NCBI RefSeq assembly: GCF_963855985.1
Contig: NC_087106.1
Coordinates: 8,229,001-8,293,000 of the forward strand
Source: Ostrinia nubilalis
Taxonomy: Eukaryota; Arthropoda; Insecta; Lepidoptera; Crambidae
Length of the DNA: 64,000 nt
Direction of reading: 5' to 3'
Shown: positions 1 through 12,255 of the stretch, piece by piece
Layout: each line of letters opens with the position of its first letter
Numbering within the stretch: position 1 is the first letter of the stretch
Translations under genes and position numbers: made by a program
Notes under the pieces: generated by a model
The model's input: the letters and a program-made list of their open reading frames with translations, nothing else
Databases searched by the model: none
What the model was told of the DNA's origin: nothing

Positions 1-619
1 TTCTTTTCGGATTTAACCCTTTCTTTGCGGCACGATAGAAAAGTTGTTACGACCCTCATGTGGCACCGACTTCTGTTGCAACTGCAACTTACTGGCAACG
101 TGTTAAACCTGACGCAAAAGTTGTTCATTTTCTATTGTAAGTTTATCACTAGGTAGCATTTTGAAATACCATTACATTTTCATGTTTTTTGTCAATAATA
201 TTGCATTAATGTAACTAAAGTACCTATGTTCATTAATCCGTTGTTTGGTGTACAACAAAGCTTGCTTAGTTTGGGACTAGATAGTGCAGTGTAAAAAATA
301 TCCAAGGATACCCATTTCTGATTTAGTTGCTAAGGAAAATGTGACATTGGAAATATCATTTCATTTGTCAATAAGTGCTCCAAAGGAGTGAAACATAAAA
401 GCGAGGCGCAATCTTCAGAGATAAACGAATAGAACAAAAGGGCCCTTGTCTATGAGAGGAAACAGATGGGATGGAGTCACTTAAGCCGGCAAGACGTGTG
501 AGTGTTAAGAGAAATATATTTTAATATAGCACTTGTTCGTGAAATCGTGATACACAGCCTTATATTAGAAAAACAGTTAAAATAGCAAAGTTCTAATGAA
601 GCTGACTATTATCCACTCC

Positions 620-724
620 AGCCAGGCCATGATATAATCTTATCGACAATTTCAGACGACAAAGATATGGGCTTATCGTGCCTTATCGATATAATGCCTT
701 GAAAGTTTATTGTGGCATGCATCC
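620..724. repeat. MITE, copy 1 of the GATGCGCGCCG family (decayed)
   Basis: This stretch aligns by eye along its whole length to 35309-35414. Shared blocks include AATCTTATCGA, ATGGGCTTATCG, CTTATCGAT-like motifs and GCATCCTA at the right end. Its terminal inverted repeats have decayed (CAGGCCATGA on the left, TGTGGCATGCATC on the right). It is non-coding. Confidence 0.5.
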
Positions 725-749
725 TAGACCTATTGACCATATCAATAAC

Positions 750-876
750 CCCTTACTAATAAAAGTTACACACATGTTGAAAATATGTTGAAAACTAGTT
801 GAAAGTGACGTTTAGTATGAAAATGCCATTTTAAAATAGCGTTCAACGCGTGTGTAACTTTTTATCAGGCAGGAGG
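750..876. repeat. Palindromic MITE, copy 1 of the AGTTACA family
   Basis: The inverted ends are ACTAATAAAAGTTACACACA on the left and TGTGTAACTTTTTATCAGG on the right. The centre contains AAAGTGACGTTTAGTATG. The second copy, at 55978-56096, shares the same centre and ends. Length is near 120 bases and it is non-coding. Exact boundaries are uncertain because no target duplication was clear. Confidence 0.5.
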
Positions 877-3800
877 TAAGTAAGTATGTACCATGTGTCA
901 CATGAAGAATTTGACATGAAGTTGCATATCTTTTTCTTTAGCCAGCGAACTGTAAAGCTGAAAGAGTACCTAATCCAAACTTTTCTTTTTACAATAGATT
1001 ACAATTTCCCACCACATCCAAATCTGTCCCTTTAAAGAGCCTTAAGTATATTTATCCCGGCCCTTCGTGACACGAGCAATCAAACACATCTGCCCAAAGG
1101 GCAAGGCCATCGTACATTATCCCTGGATACCTTTCTAGTAGGATTGTTACTATTTACATAGACGGAAGGTCGATTCGGACCTTATTGTCCTTTGTTGAAG
1201 GAGTAAATCTATCACACTGTTGTCATTTGCATCTATCTTTGTTCGTAGAAATGGGAACAACACTATTGATCTTACAAAGAGACATTTAAAAGAAAGACTA
1301 TTTTTCCACATGACCATGAAGAATAAACACTGAAAAAAAAACAGCATTCTGAATAGTGTGGATGATGCCTAAAATTAAAGTGCCTTACCTACCTCACATA
1401 ATCATAATGAGTATAGCGTGGGTTAACTTCCTTCTTTTGCTCATAATGAGAACATTCTTACATCAACAGAAAGCTAGTTATTTAAATTCAAAACATAATT
1501 AATGGCAAATGACACTAGATTAAATTATTGACGTTGTTTTTATACAAAGATTTTTCCTCTTTTTTGCAAACGATACTGGCAGTTACAGAATTTTATCTGC
1601 TTTTGTCATTTGCACCATAGACAATTACGAGCGGATGAAGCCGTAACGTAATAGGTTTTGTTTCGTTAAAAACCGGCATTTTTGGACCATAATGTTTAAT
1701 TCTAAGATGAAAATGGCGGTGAATTTTGGAGGGAATAAAGCTTTTTAAAATTCAGTGCTGGACTGGGACACATTTGGACTAATACCTCCGTTATCTTGCG
1801 TAACTAAAATGTGAGAAATTTTCTGTGGGAGGCAAAGTAAATATTCGTGTACGTACATGAGACTGGGTATTTAGTCTGATTACACTATAAGAGAGAGAGG
1901 GAGATATTCTTTGTTGCAAAAGACACATAAAATCACAATTGTTAAAACTCAATGTGCCACCGTTGGCACGCCACACAATACTAACATACGAGTACATTAT
2001 TTTGAAACGTGTTCGTGTAAAAATATAGTGGTATTGGATCGAATATTCACGTCTTTACATTTTAATGTAAGGTGAAATGGAAGTCTATTTGTTGTGTGAT
2101 CGTCGGTGTTGCCACCCGTGCATTATTCAAAACAGGCCGCCACTCTTACATAGCCCAAATACAACAACTAGTTCACAATACACTAGAATGAATAAAGAAC
2201 GTAGAATTATTGAAGTTTAAACGAATCTGGCATGATTTTATTAGAAAATCAATAGGTTTTAAAATTCCAATATCCCAGCTTCCAGTTTGAATTAAGTTTC
2301 CACACACAAAGTTTAGCTTAAGAGAAACTAAGCGTGTATGTAATTTAATGCCAAGAAGGCAATCATATATTTTTAAATAATTTTATCTACAGAAAGTATC
2401 ACGAATTGTAAATTTTACTTATCAATAACTATACCACGTTTAGCTGGCTGTTACAACTGAAACTGCGGCTCTTGCAAAGTTAAAATTCATGAGGACATGT
2501 AGGACAGTGAGCACATATTTTTCACGGCTGGCAACATCTCCAGTTTTATGACGTCACGTATTAAGCTAATGCATCGTGAGAGTAGGAGATTTTTAATGTA
2601 AACAAAAAATTGCCTTCGTGTTTCCAGTTTCCCCCCTTTTTGGTTAATTTTTAGTATTCTGCGGGCTAGCGGTTACATATTCAGTAGATTTTTTTGTCGT
2701 TTCGCGGAATATCACCACGTATATTCCGCGTATGTTTTATAAGTAATGCCTTCCAAATAAATGAGAATGTGTATGACGTTGCGTTTGCTGTGGTATGAAA
2801 AATACTTTTAGATAGTATAGTGTACAATATCTATAAAATACAAGTACTTTTTGAATGTTACACCCATGAACTTAATCTAAAATAATCGCCACGACAGGCT
2901 TTCTGCACGGGAGGAAAAAAACGCAAAAAAAATATGATGAGAAATACTATTTCTTATTCTAAATCACGTGCACGAATGCATTAATATTCTTCAGGATGCA
3001 TTCAAAGCTTTTTCATGTATTGCTTTGCCTCAAAGAGATACAGAAATAGCGGTAAAAGTACTCCTAGAGGTTCCAATTCGAATATTTTCATACAAAACTA
3101 GAAAAATGCTATATTAAACGTCACGACGTCACGAGCCGCGCAATTCAGTCGTACAAAGCCTTAAGAATTTCATATTATATCTCTGAACATAAGAGAAATA
3201 GAAACAATATTTTCCCTCGCGTTTCTGTAAAGGCTTATTTAATTGAATTCTCTTGAAAACAGTACTTTTTGTTGTTTTATTACGTTTGTTTGGAATTGGG
3301 TTTTAGTGCTGTGTACTTAGCGGTTAGAAAAACTGTTGTATATCTTAAAAAACAAGTACTTTTACGTGTCCTAATATGTTGATATAGATAACATGTTGTG
3401 ATGCAACTGTCATTTGTCGACATGAAACATGTCAAATGACAAAGCTGCGGCCCAATTTTAGCCACGTGAAAAATGGCGTCTTTTCTCTCTAAAATGACGT
3501 TGCATTTCATCCACAATGTTCGCATTAATTTTTACTCCAAAATACACCAAACTTCATCCCATCACGGAAGTAACTAAGCGTAGTAAATTTAACTAAGCAC
3601 CCGTGTTTCCCCCCAAAAATTACGCTACATCTTCCCACAACACATCAAGGTTTTATTAAAACGTAAACTCCCCGATATCAACGTCAAATTCTGCGAACTT
3701 CCCCAAAACACCTCACCCCAAATGTATTCTTTAGACTTGCCTTAATCTTTAATATTGTATGACAAGATATAAAACTTGTTCAATAAACTCGAGGAATGCA

Positions 3801-4979
3801 AATCTTGCGTCCTATATAAATAAATAATGTATGAGGGAGACGCCCGCATCGACGACAGAGTAGTAAAGTGCGGTGGATTCATTTGATACTAAAACGCAAT
3901 AAAATAAACAGCAGTTGCGTGGGTGTAAAGTGTGAAATGGATTGTGGCGACCTCTTATTGTGTTTTTATGTACAGCGTATAGATGGCGCTGTTTGGTTTT
4001 TAGAATCGCGGTAAATATTTCATCGGCATTTTTAAATTGAAAAGTGTACAATTTTGATTTACAATAGGTAATTTGTGGTTTTAGATTTTGAAATTCCTGA
4101 CTTGTTAATTTCAATTTTTACAACCAGAAAGTTATTTAATGAAATTAATTCAAGTTATTCTAATAACATAGCCCAATTACCAAACTTTGCAAAATTGAAA
4201 TACAGGCACGTGACTTTAATCCATAATACACGAATATTCAAATCTCTTAAGCAATACCATGAAAGCAAGCAAAATTAACACTTTGACGTGATCTCAATTA
4301 TGTACTTATGTTTGATATACATAATTAATGTGCCTTTACTATGCAAATTAAACACTCCAGGTCGACTTCATAACTAGCAGCTTCAATCAGGCCACAGGTC
4401 AAAGAGAACACTAACTACATTAAGATAAGGTTGATTCTTGAATAATATTCCTTCTGTGTTTGATTTATCAAAGTAATAAAATTTATCTTAGTGCCACATT
4501 GATTTACCTATTTACTTATTGGACGCTCTAGGTGGTGAACAACTCTTGAAAGTCTCAAGTACCTACAAACTTACTTATTTTCTTCAAAACAAATAATAAT
4601 TAGCATAGCAAAATGTTTGTCTTTAGGTGACAGAAAACTTCAGATTATCCTCATGTTTTAATACAAATCAATGCCTTTTATAGTTGGCTTCAAATAAATG
4701 GGTCGACTGTTCTATTTGGACTACGACCGGGATCTGAAGCGTGACGTCACTCATAGGCAACGCAAATCCTCAAGATCACAGGCAGTGAGTGACAACCCTA
4801 AGCAGTTTCATTAGGCCCGGCACTCCGAGGGATTCGCGATTAATATGTTAACTTGGATTCTGTGAACCGTACGATACAGTGTGTTACAATCCTGAATTAG
4901 TAACATTGAATTCTGTTTAGATATCGCAAAGATGTTAAATAAATGTACAGAAGGTACAACAAGCTAAACGCTGCGGATT
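877..4979. other. Unique AT-rich sequence, no gene recognised
   Basis: About 4 kb without a recognisable gene. The longest open frame is 100 codons on the minus strand (4114-3812). It has no domain, no splice context and ordinary base composition, so it is not called. CRE-like TGACGTCA or ACGTCAC motifs occur near 2550, 3122 and 4741 but with no promoter context. A short GA-rich run sits near 1890. Confidence 0.6.
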
Positions 4980-5232
4980 CATCGTTCGTTTCGGCCAAAT
5001 GACGTTGCTTGGAACATTCTTGAGGGAGGCCTTTGTCCAGCAGTGGACGTCATTTGGCTGAAACGAACGACGTCCCCTGCTGGACAAAGGCCTCCCCCAA
5101 GGATTTCCATGACTACTGGTCCTATGCTGCCCACCTATAGGTACTTCCCGCGACCTGACTACACTAAGTCACTAGATCGTCGGCCCACTTAGTGGGACGT
5201 CTACCCATACTACTTCTGGCCATGCTACTCGT
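4980..5232. mobile_element. Inverted cluster of RTE LINE 3' ends
   Basis: Three pieces of the same LINE tail lie head to tail. A minus-strand scrap (about 4980-5006) carries the final CGTTCGTTTCGGCCAAATG motif. A plus-strand piece (about 5008-5069) runs from the 'SLREAFVQQWTSFG' codons through the stop into GAAACGAACGA. A minus-strand piece (about 5071-5232) covers from the QQW codons back through the GRPPTRWTDDL region in degraded form. The junction at 5069 is tail to tail. None is translatable. Confidence 0.7.
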
Positions 5233-5511
5233 AAATTAGTATTAAATATTTTTTGAACGTAGTGACTCAAAGCACAGAATAGATGATTTTTCGTTGAAAT
5301 GGGATTGATAAGTGATAGAAAAACACAATAAGGTATTAAAAACGTTTAAGCCCTTCCTAAAAAGAAATAAAGGTAACGGCAAGAAGCGTAAAGGGAAAAG
5401 AAACCCTTTGTCTTACAATAAGGGCAAATATAAAACTAATAATATACGAGGGTAGTCTTAACTAGCGAAACGCCTGCGGGTACATGAAATCGTGTTTCGC
5501 ATACTCTTAAG

Positions 5512-5746
5512 CAGTCTTTCCCAAAGTGGACGATAACGCCCCCTTGTGGGCGCTGCAGGCTTAAAGGGAGGCGGTAAGAGACTCAGAAAAAAAATCGGGA
5601 TGTTGTGTAGAGGCTTGGGAGGCGTCATCTACTAGGAGGACTCTTAGACATCGACTGAGCTCGACTCTTGACTACAAAAATGGGGGGCGCTAAAAAATAA
5701 CTTATTCTCAAAGTGGGCAGTAGACTAAATAAGTTTGGGAACCACT
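5512..5746 (+). mobile_element. hAT MITE, copy 1 (TSD CTCTTAAG)
   Basis: A 235-base non-autonomous hAT element. Ends are CAGTCTTTCCCAAAGTGG and, inverted, AGTGGTTCCCAAACTT. It is flanked by a perfect 8-bp duplication, CTCTTAAG, at 5504-5511 and 5747-5754. Eight-base duplications and CAG-NGGTTCCCAAA ends are standard for hAT transposons. It is homologous over its length to 20095-20329 in the opposite orientation. It encodes no transposase. Confidence 0.88.
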
Positions 5747-5754
5747 CTCTTAAG

Positions 5755-7413
5755 GGTTGAATTCTGGAAAACCCTTTTTGACTTAGTTATTTAAGAGAAA
5801 GAATATCGAATTGCGAGAAGAATATAGTTTTATACCTCCTTTCCGATATTTCGACGGCATATTGTTTACAATGAAATCTATGCCCTCGAATTGTGCAAGA
5901 GATGTACAGCTTTTACTGTACAGTTTTGACGATTTACTGATTTTTTCTGTGGGTAAGTAAATATGAAGTTAAATTTTCAAAATTAAAGAAAATATTGTTT
6001 TTATTTCTACACCGGTAAACGAAGCATCCTTTCAAGCGTACAGTGTGCCAGGAGACGAGACAGCATTCTGCATAATTTAGTTAAGTAAGTTGTAAGGTAT
6101 GGCGTGCAGTAAAGGCAAATTAAAGGAATGAAACAGCATCTTCATTTACCAAGTTTAACCAATGAAATGCTGCTTCTATTGGACATTCATAAAACTGTCC
6201 AAGCCGAACTCTTTGGGCAAACTAACTTAGTCGCGTTCGACATCCTTCGCTCAGAATCACGCCACCCTTTAGCAGTCAACAATATCTCTTCTTATACAAA
6301 TGGCGGTTCATAGACAATTATTTTCGTGGACGATCACATCACACGCCGTCACAAATTGCTGTCATTAAATTCTGGGATAGCTGGCAACATTGGTAATGGC
6401 GGATCCCTCTCAAATCAAATTGCTGGAACAGTTGTATTTAAGATGTACGTAATCAAGGCGTAATACTCGTCTAAATTAATTGTATGGAGATTTGGTGATA
6501 TGTTGTATTTGATATTTGAGTTTAAATTTGGAATTTGCTGATTAACATGTAGATGATTACATGAATATTTCAGGAGTTATCATTGGATTTGCAAATAGAG
6601 GACGTTAGTGTGGTCTGGGTGAGGTGGACGAACCTTCGCTGATTGGGTTTTATCAAGTCAAGTACAAGTGTCTTACTGTTGGTTTTATTATATCTAATTA
6701 TTATTTTATTTTGTACTTGGATAGAATAAATACTTTTTCTTTCTTTCTGGATTCTGGCAACATTGTTAGTATGAACTAGTTGCACTGATAGCTAGCGCTA
6801 ATAGAAACTCGCGAGTGATCTGAAAGGACATTGTCAGAAATCGCCTAAAAACCGCCCAAAAACATTAACCCATCATAATTATTTTCTATTTTTTTTAATA
6901 CATTAAGCACCCTTTCATTCTAATGGACACTTAAGCATTGAAAAATTAAATAAATAAGTCTTTTAACGTTTATTCTATAATACTATTACAACTTCCGGAC
7001 GTTTTGGTGCGTGGCATGGTCTAAAACCTATCAAGTTCCATAATTTTTGCCGATAAAATCTGTACGAGGCATTACCGTACTTTATTGCTGGGAGTCCATG
7101 TATAGTGATGTTCCTGCGGCCATCATAGACAATAAAATATCGATTTCGAAAATAAAATAAATCGATTAAACTGCTTTGAAGACTAGATTTGCGTTAAAAG
7201 CTAAAAAGATATTGACACTATTACAAGAAGCTATCTAAAGTGTCCAACTGGTCGAAGGTCGTAAATAAAATAAAAATAATTAGGACCATAAACTGATATT
7301 CATGGTATCATAACTGTAAAAGTGTCAGAATCCGATGTTGAATCCAATGCCAGTTGAAGTGAGAGAAACATATATCAACCTAGTATAGTTGCCAATCTCT
7401 CATAATCTATGCC
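5755..7413. other. AT-rich sequence without a recognised gene
   Basis: No open frame above 80 codons and no splice-flanked exon was recognised. The short frames at 6128-6313 and 6785-6570 show no domain. No terminal repeats were identified here. Confidence 0.6.
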
Positions 7414-7602
7414 AATGAGGGTTTTCGCGATTGAAAAATCCGCCAGATGGCAATACGTAGACGTGAGGTCCAAATGCTGCATGATTGGTTATTTTTGACA
7501 TGACATTGACAGATATGTCAAAATCCACCAATCATGCAGCATTTGGACCTCGCGTCTACGTATTGCCATCTCGCGGATTTTTCAATCGCGAAAACCCTCA
7601 TT
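7414..7602. repeat. 189-bp palindromic (foldback) MITE
   Basis: The left arm (7414 to about 7505) and right arm (about 7515-7602) are nearly perfect reverse complements, from AATGAGGGTTTTCGCGATTG inward through GCAATACGTAGACG and CAAATGCTGCATGATTGGT. The loop near 7505 is about ten bases. A transcript from either strand would fold into a long hairpin. It is non-coding, and no convincing target duplication was found. Confidence 0.8.
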
Positions 7603-8862
7603 CATAGCACATGTATAATAATAGACCAAATGAACTTTTATAGATTGTGAAAGAGAAGATAAAGATTTTATTATTTTATTAAAATCTTGCCACGAGGTAG
7701 TTTTTCAGTAGAAACCAGGATTGGATAATCGCTACAGGCAAGTATCAGAACATTTTATAAATATTTTTAATCGATTATATCCTTGTGAATCGTTTTAATA
7801 AATTGTCATTTTACTTTTTCAATTAAAACTTTTTCAATCCCTAGTCTTGTCAAACTGTCATAATGTCAACAAATTATAAATGTCACGTCAGTTGACTCAA
7901 TTTCAGTCTTCTGTGCGTTTATTGTATTTTTATTTCAATAAAATAGTGCTAAAGGGTTAGTACTAAAAGTGAAAGCCTTTTTTCAGAAAGAAACCAATGT
8001 GGTGCCCTTATTATTCATACTGTTTGAAAGTTCCAAGTCAGTGATACAGAGTTGCCGCCATTATAACTCCGTGGTGATACCATACCAAAGAAGAAGTTTT
8101 CCTAAACACTTGTGTTATTTTTATATGTGATCAAATAAAAAGGATTAATTCTACGGCTCAAATGGAATAACCTATCCCAAGAGACCGAATATAAAAAAAA
8201 AACCTCTTCATAGAAATTATCACCATCACGAGGATGTGAATTTTTTTGAGAATTTGATATTGGTCCTGTAAGAAAAGTAGTTGTATTTCAGTAGTAGAAT
8301 CAACCCTTCTTGTTTCATCAGCAAGAGTAACTATAAAAACGCCCTGTAGGTAGGTATTATTAAGCTGAAGAGTTTGTTTAGTGTCAAAGACTGTCACACA
8401 GTGTAACTTAAATTGGCATAAAATATTATGATAATGAACATAAAAACTTAAATAAATATTTATGTTAATATTTTTTCTATTTATTTATTTTCCCAAAGCT
8501 TCACAGTGACAGCTGAAACAGCAATACTGTTGTAAAACTAAACTTAGAACAAACTGTTACAAATATTTTACAAATTAAAATAAAACCGCATGTTGCTTTA
8601 CTTTCTCGTATAGGTAATAAATGTAATTAATGGCTAGATTATTGTTACTTTGTTACCCTCAATAGTGAGGAGATCTTACAAAATGGTAACCCTGATTTTC
8701 ATTGTCATTCAAGTGCTCTTTCTTCGCATAGGCTTCTGTGATTTGGCCAAGGGCCACACACATTGCGATAACATTATGCGACATTGATTTGACAGCAGCG
8801 GAGTGAAGTCTTGCGACTATGCAAAATGATACCCTGTAATCGTAGCGCATATAGACATAGAC
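7603..8862. other. AT-rich sequence; short coding-like remnant at 8292-8320
   Basis: No gene recognised. The minus-strand frame 8397-8158 contains a 29-base segment (8292-8320) matching 25 of 29 bases at 59151-59179, in the same reading frame (ADETRRVDST against SDQTKRIDST). It probably belongs to a decayed mobile element. A 5'-UTR-like stretch with TCAGTC near 7902 lacks a DPE and a donor, so it is not called. Confidence 0.4.
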
Positions 8863-9104
8863 GGGGCGGGTCACATAGCTCGTAGAGCTGATGGCCGCTG
8901 GGGCAGGAAAGTTCTTGAGTGGCGACCACGAGCCGAAAGACGTAGCGTGGGCAGGCCTCCCACTAGGTGGACCGACGATCTGGTGAAGGTCGCGGGAGGT
9001 GCCTATATGCGAGCGGTGCAGGATCGGTCTTCGTGGAAATCCTTGGGGGAGGCCTTTGTCCAGCAGTGGACGTCTTTTCGGCTGAAACGAACGAACGAAC
9101 GATA
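8863..9104 (+). mobile_element. RTE-type LINE 3' fragment (longest copy)
   Basis: A 5'-truncated LINE tail, open for about 75 codons from 8863. It reads GHIARRADGRWGRKVLEWRP..., then RSVGRPPTRWTDDLVKVAG, then a section ending SLGEAFVQQWTSF. The usual final glycine and TGA are disrupted by a one-base change (TCTTTTCGGCTG), so the frame runs on to 9384 by accident. The end is a (GAAC)n tail, GAAACGAACGAACGAACGA. This C-terminus follows the reverse transcriptase in RTE-like LINEs of moths and butterflies. The 5' truncation and simple-repeat tail fit target-primed insertion. It is not functional. Confidence 0.8.
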
Positions 9105-9480
9105 CGTATTACCACTATTTACCAGACATTACTATTTATTGTATACTCACGCTATAGGAGCACGCGCGTTACAGCTTCGGCCTTGCATTATTATAAGATC
9201 TTGTTCCGCCATTTTTCGAACTTCCTCCGTGAGGATATCCCCGCCGAATTCTATGATAAACCTATCAAAAGTCATATTCTGCAATGTCAAAATTAATTTG
9301 CCGAAATTCGCCGAGCCAGCTATGTCAAATAATATTATTAGGTGTCAAACAGGATACGTTCAGAAATTAATATTACGATTTTAAAGATAAGACAAGAAAA
9401 CTTTTTATTGACGAAGTTGCTGGGACAGCTAGAAACTATTTTTTTTCCGGCACTTTAAGAAAATAATAAATGAATGAAAA

Positions 9481-9647
9481 CGCAGCGTGGGACGTCCACC
9501 CACAAGGTGGACCGACGACCTGATAAAGGTAGCGGGAAGGAACTGGATGCAGGCCGCTACCAACCGTGCGATGTGGAAGTCATTGGGGGAGGCCTTTGTT
9601 CAGCAGTGGACGTCCTGTGGCTGAAATGATGATGATGATGATGATGA
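9481..9647 (+). mobile_element. RTE-type LINE 3' fragment with (ATG)n tail
   Basis: An intact 47-codon C-terminal piece ending in TGA at 9622-9624: RSVGRPPTRWTDDLIKVAG, then a section ending in EAFVQQWTSCG. It is followed directly by an (ATG)n microsatellite up to 9647, which serves as the element's 3' tail. The tail differs from the (GAAC)n of the other copies, so this is a separate subfamily. It lies 380 bases from the previous copy in the same orientation. The 5' part is missing. Confidence 0.82.
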
Positions 9648-10080
9648 AATGAATGAAAATGACAAATCTTCGAACGTGTATAATACCGTGCCAAAGTAAT
9701 CATATAATTTTGGCACCTTAATAACTATTGCTGTTTTTGTTGTAAAGACCATGCAGCGCTACTTGCGGATATTATTGGAAAGAAAACTATGTAGGCTCTA
9801 GATCTGAAGCCGCTTTAACGAACACGAAGTGCTCATACAATACGGCGTATTTTCTTCCAGTCTTTAGTCAGGACTTTAGTCGAATTAAAACCCCGGTTGA
9901 ACGTGATATAGCCGCACCAGAATACGGTGCTTTTTTGCATAATCGCAAGACTTCGTTCCGGTGTCGACCGTATGTTATCACGATGTATGTGGCCCAGGGG
10001 TTACTGTAGCCGCTAAGGTTTGAAACTTCTTGCTTAAAATATTGTAGTCTTTGGCATAGACTACGACGGTAGTCATGGAG

Positions 10081-10410
10081 ATAGGAGTTTGTTATCTCGT
10101 GTCAGATGTAAATGGTGAAAAGAAAACCCATGATTCGTGTTATTTTTATGCAATATGTAGGTATTTTATAAAAGTGGAACCCCGAGTGATCTCCAAAACC
10201 CATTCTATTATTATATACGATTCGGCTTCGATATCTATAATACAATAGGAGTTTATTTCATGTGTCAGATGACAAGGGTGGAAACTACCTACGATTCATG
10301 TTGTTTATTTACGTGCAATATGTGGGCATATTATAAAAGTGGAATGCCGAGTTGTATTTCTAAAACTTGTTCTATTATTTTATACTATTTGGCTGCGACT
10401 CGGCGTGACG
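10081..10410. repeat. Diverged tandem duplication, period about 164 bp
   Basis: Unit 1 (10081-10244) and unit 2 (10245-about 10410) share ATAGGAGTTT at the start, then GTGTCAGATG, ATTCRTGTT, GCAATATGTRGG, TATAAAAGTGGAA and TTCTATTATT in order. They differ by many substitutions and small indels. No protein is common to both. It is an old local duplication of unknown role. Confidence 0.7.
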
Positions 10411-11904
10411 ACAATACAAAACATTTTTCGCGAATCGGTGTTCATACATTCACACAATACATTAGACGCCATGTTGTCATAAACGACATATTATAAAATC
10501 GCTGTGATTTAATATTCTTAATCATTCATTTTATGGCAAGTGTCCATCAGGAATCATTGTTCTTACACACAGAATCGTATTATTTCGCTTTCGGGTAGTA
10601 ATATGTCAAAATTGTTGGTTCTTAGGCGAACAATGTATGGAGAACGAACATTGTCCTATAGATTTATCAAAAGTGTTTTGGAAATTCCCAAATCCAAAAT
10701 TTCACTAGATTTTATATGTACCTCTAGGGACACACTTCTAGAGAATTAGAAGATGTAAAAAAAAAGAATTACTTAAATATTGATTAATATGTAACACATA
10801 TTATTATACAAGTATGTAAATAAACGATACCAGTTTTATTGAAAATGAATCGGCGTTTTAATTACATTTAAAATCAATTTATAGAAAGTGAATTTACTGT
10901 AACAGTATCACGCGATACGAATGAAAGTGGATGTATGTGATAACGGAATTAAGGCTTGAAATGTATGTTACTTTTTGAACAGATTTTACTGTCAATATAA
11001 GAATGTGAAGGCTCGTTTCAATATCAAAGTTTTTATTTGTTTTCTTGTTACGTTTGTTAAATTCTGATACAATCATTATTTCTTTTAAACAACAATTTTT
11101 AGTTCACTTTTTTCTTATAGACTGCCAATGACGTATCTTTAAGAAATTGTAGTGTTCGCGATTCTAAGCAACGACGGTTTTCTTTTGTTTTAAATTCTGG
11201 CGCAAAAAGCTGTACTTCGGTCTTCTACAAAAATACTTGTGTGTGTGTGTATTTTCAACACCTGCTTTGACAGGTACTCCTAAAAACTCATATATTTTTG
11301 GAAATAGGCTTCTAAGAGCAATTTTACACGTCCCATAACCCTACCACTGCTTCGGGACAATAAATTAGACATTGAAGAAAGCATTTAACGGTTAACACAT
11401 GAATTCCAAAGACAATACAAGTGTTTAGACAGGCATTGCTGCTAAGTACGCTGCGTACTACGTGTCACAAACATACCGACAATGAGTTTAGTTATTATAG
11501 TCCCTAATTGGCTCTTTGTCAACAGCTAGTTGTTACATTTCTAATCTAAATCACGATGGAATTTGGAGTGTTTATAATACAATTACACGGTATTTGCTTT
11601 GAACGTAAATAAATACCTTGGCAGGCATCTCAATCTTTGATGATAGAGGTATTTATGTAAACGAACAACTCCAATCTCAATTTGTAAAATAAATATTTCA
11701 AGGATTACAATTTCCAGTTATAAATAAAAGCAATTAGAACGTTTAGTGATGTCTTAGTGATTTTCACGGAACAATGAAGTTAGTTCTGAAATATTATATT
11801 CTATGAATTTAATGTTAAGCTTGTCTTGGCTGCTTTGTCAGTTGAATTGATGGACAATGAAATTATTATGTACAGCCGCCAGTAGTTACATATTTTATTG
11901 CAAA
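10411..11904. other. AT-rich sequence, no gene recognised
   Basis: No recognisable gene. The open frame 10260-10496 starts in the tandem duplication and is not conserved between the two units. A short (GT)7 run lies near 11239. No further repeats were identified. Confidence 0.55.
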
Positions 11905-12037
11905 GTAGCACTGAGAGCATGAGATCTCAGTGTGCGTGGACGCACAGGGTGACATACAAACCAATCACAGAGCTCTATTTATCGCTGTGCGTTCGATTTG
12001 CTGCTTCACTTAAGCAAGCATCGTTTGTGAATACGGG
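11905..12037 (+). repeat. MITE, CCCGTATTCACAAAC family, copy 1 (left end decayed)
   Basis: The right half keeps GTTCGATTTGCTGCTTCACT, then AAGCAAGCATCGTTTGTGAATACGGG, matching 34851-34992 closely. The left end around AGATCTCAGTGTGCGTGGACG is recognisable, but its outer inverted repeat is lost. The open frame 11898-12146 crosses it by accident. Two more copies are at 34851-34992 and 46089-46228. Confidence 0.75.
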
Positions 12038-12255
12038 CGTTAAAATATACTTTGACGATTATTTTGTGAAATTAAATAAGTATTTCAATAAGTCTAGAAC
12101 TTCATATCTATTTAAGGCTATGATTCGCCTTAAATTGACTTGTTAAAGTCAGTAAAATAATACACTAATTGGTACCTTTTACGAGTCCATATCTGTAAGT
12201 GCTATTATTATACCTCTGTTGAAATATATTCTTTTGAATCGCGCACTTCCAAGAA

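Noticed and set aside
866..885. Plus-strand GGAG/GTAAGT
   Set aside because: It lies at the end of a MITE, on the wrong strand, with no acceptor signal.
3812..4114. 100-codon minus-strand open frame
   Set aside because: No recognisable domain, no splice sites around it, and typical AT-rich composition.
7890..7980. 5'-UTR-like sequence with TCAGTC
   Set aside because: It lacks a DPE at the right spacing and a splice donor.
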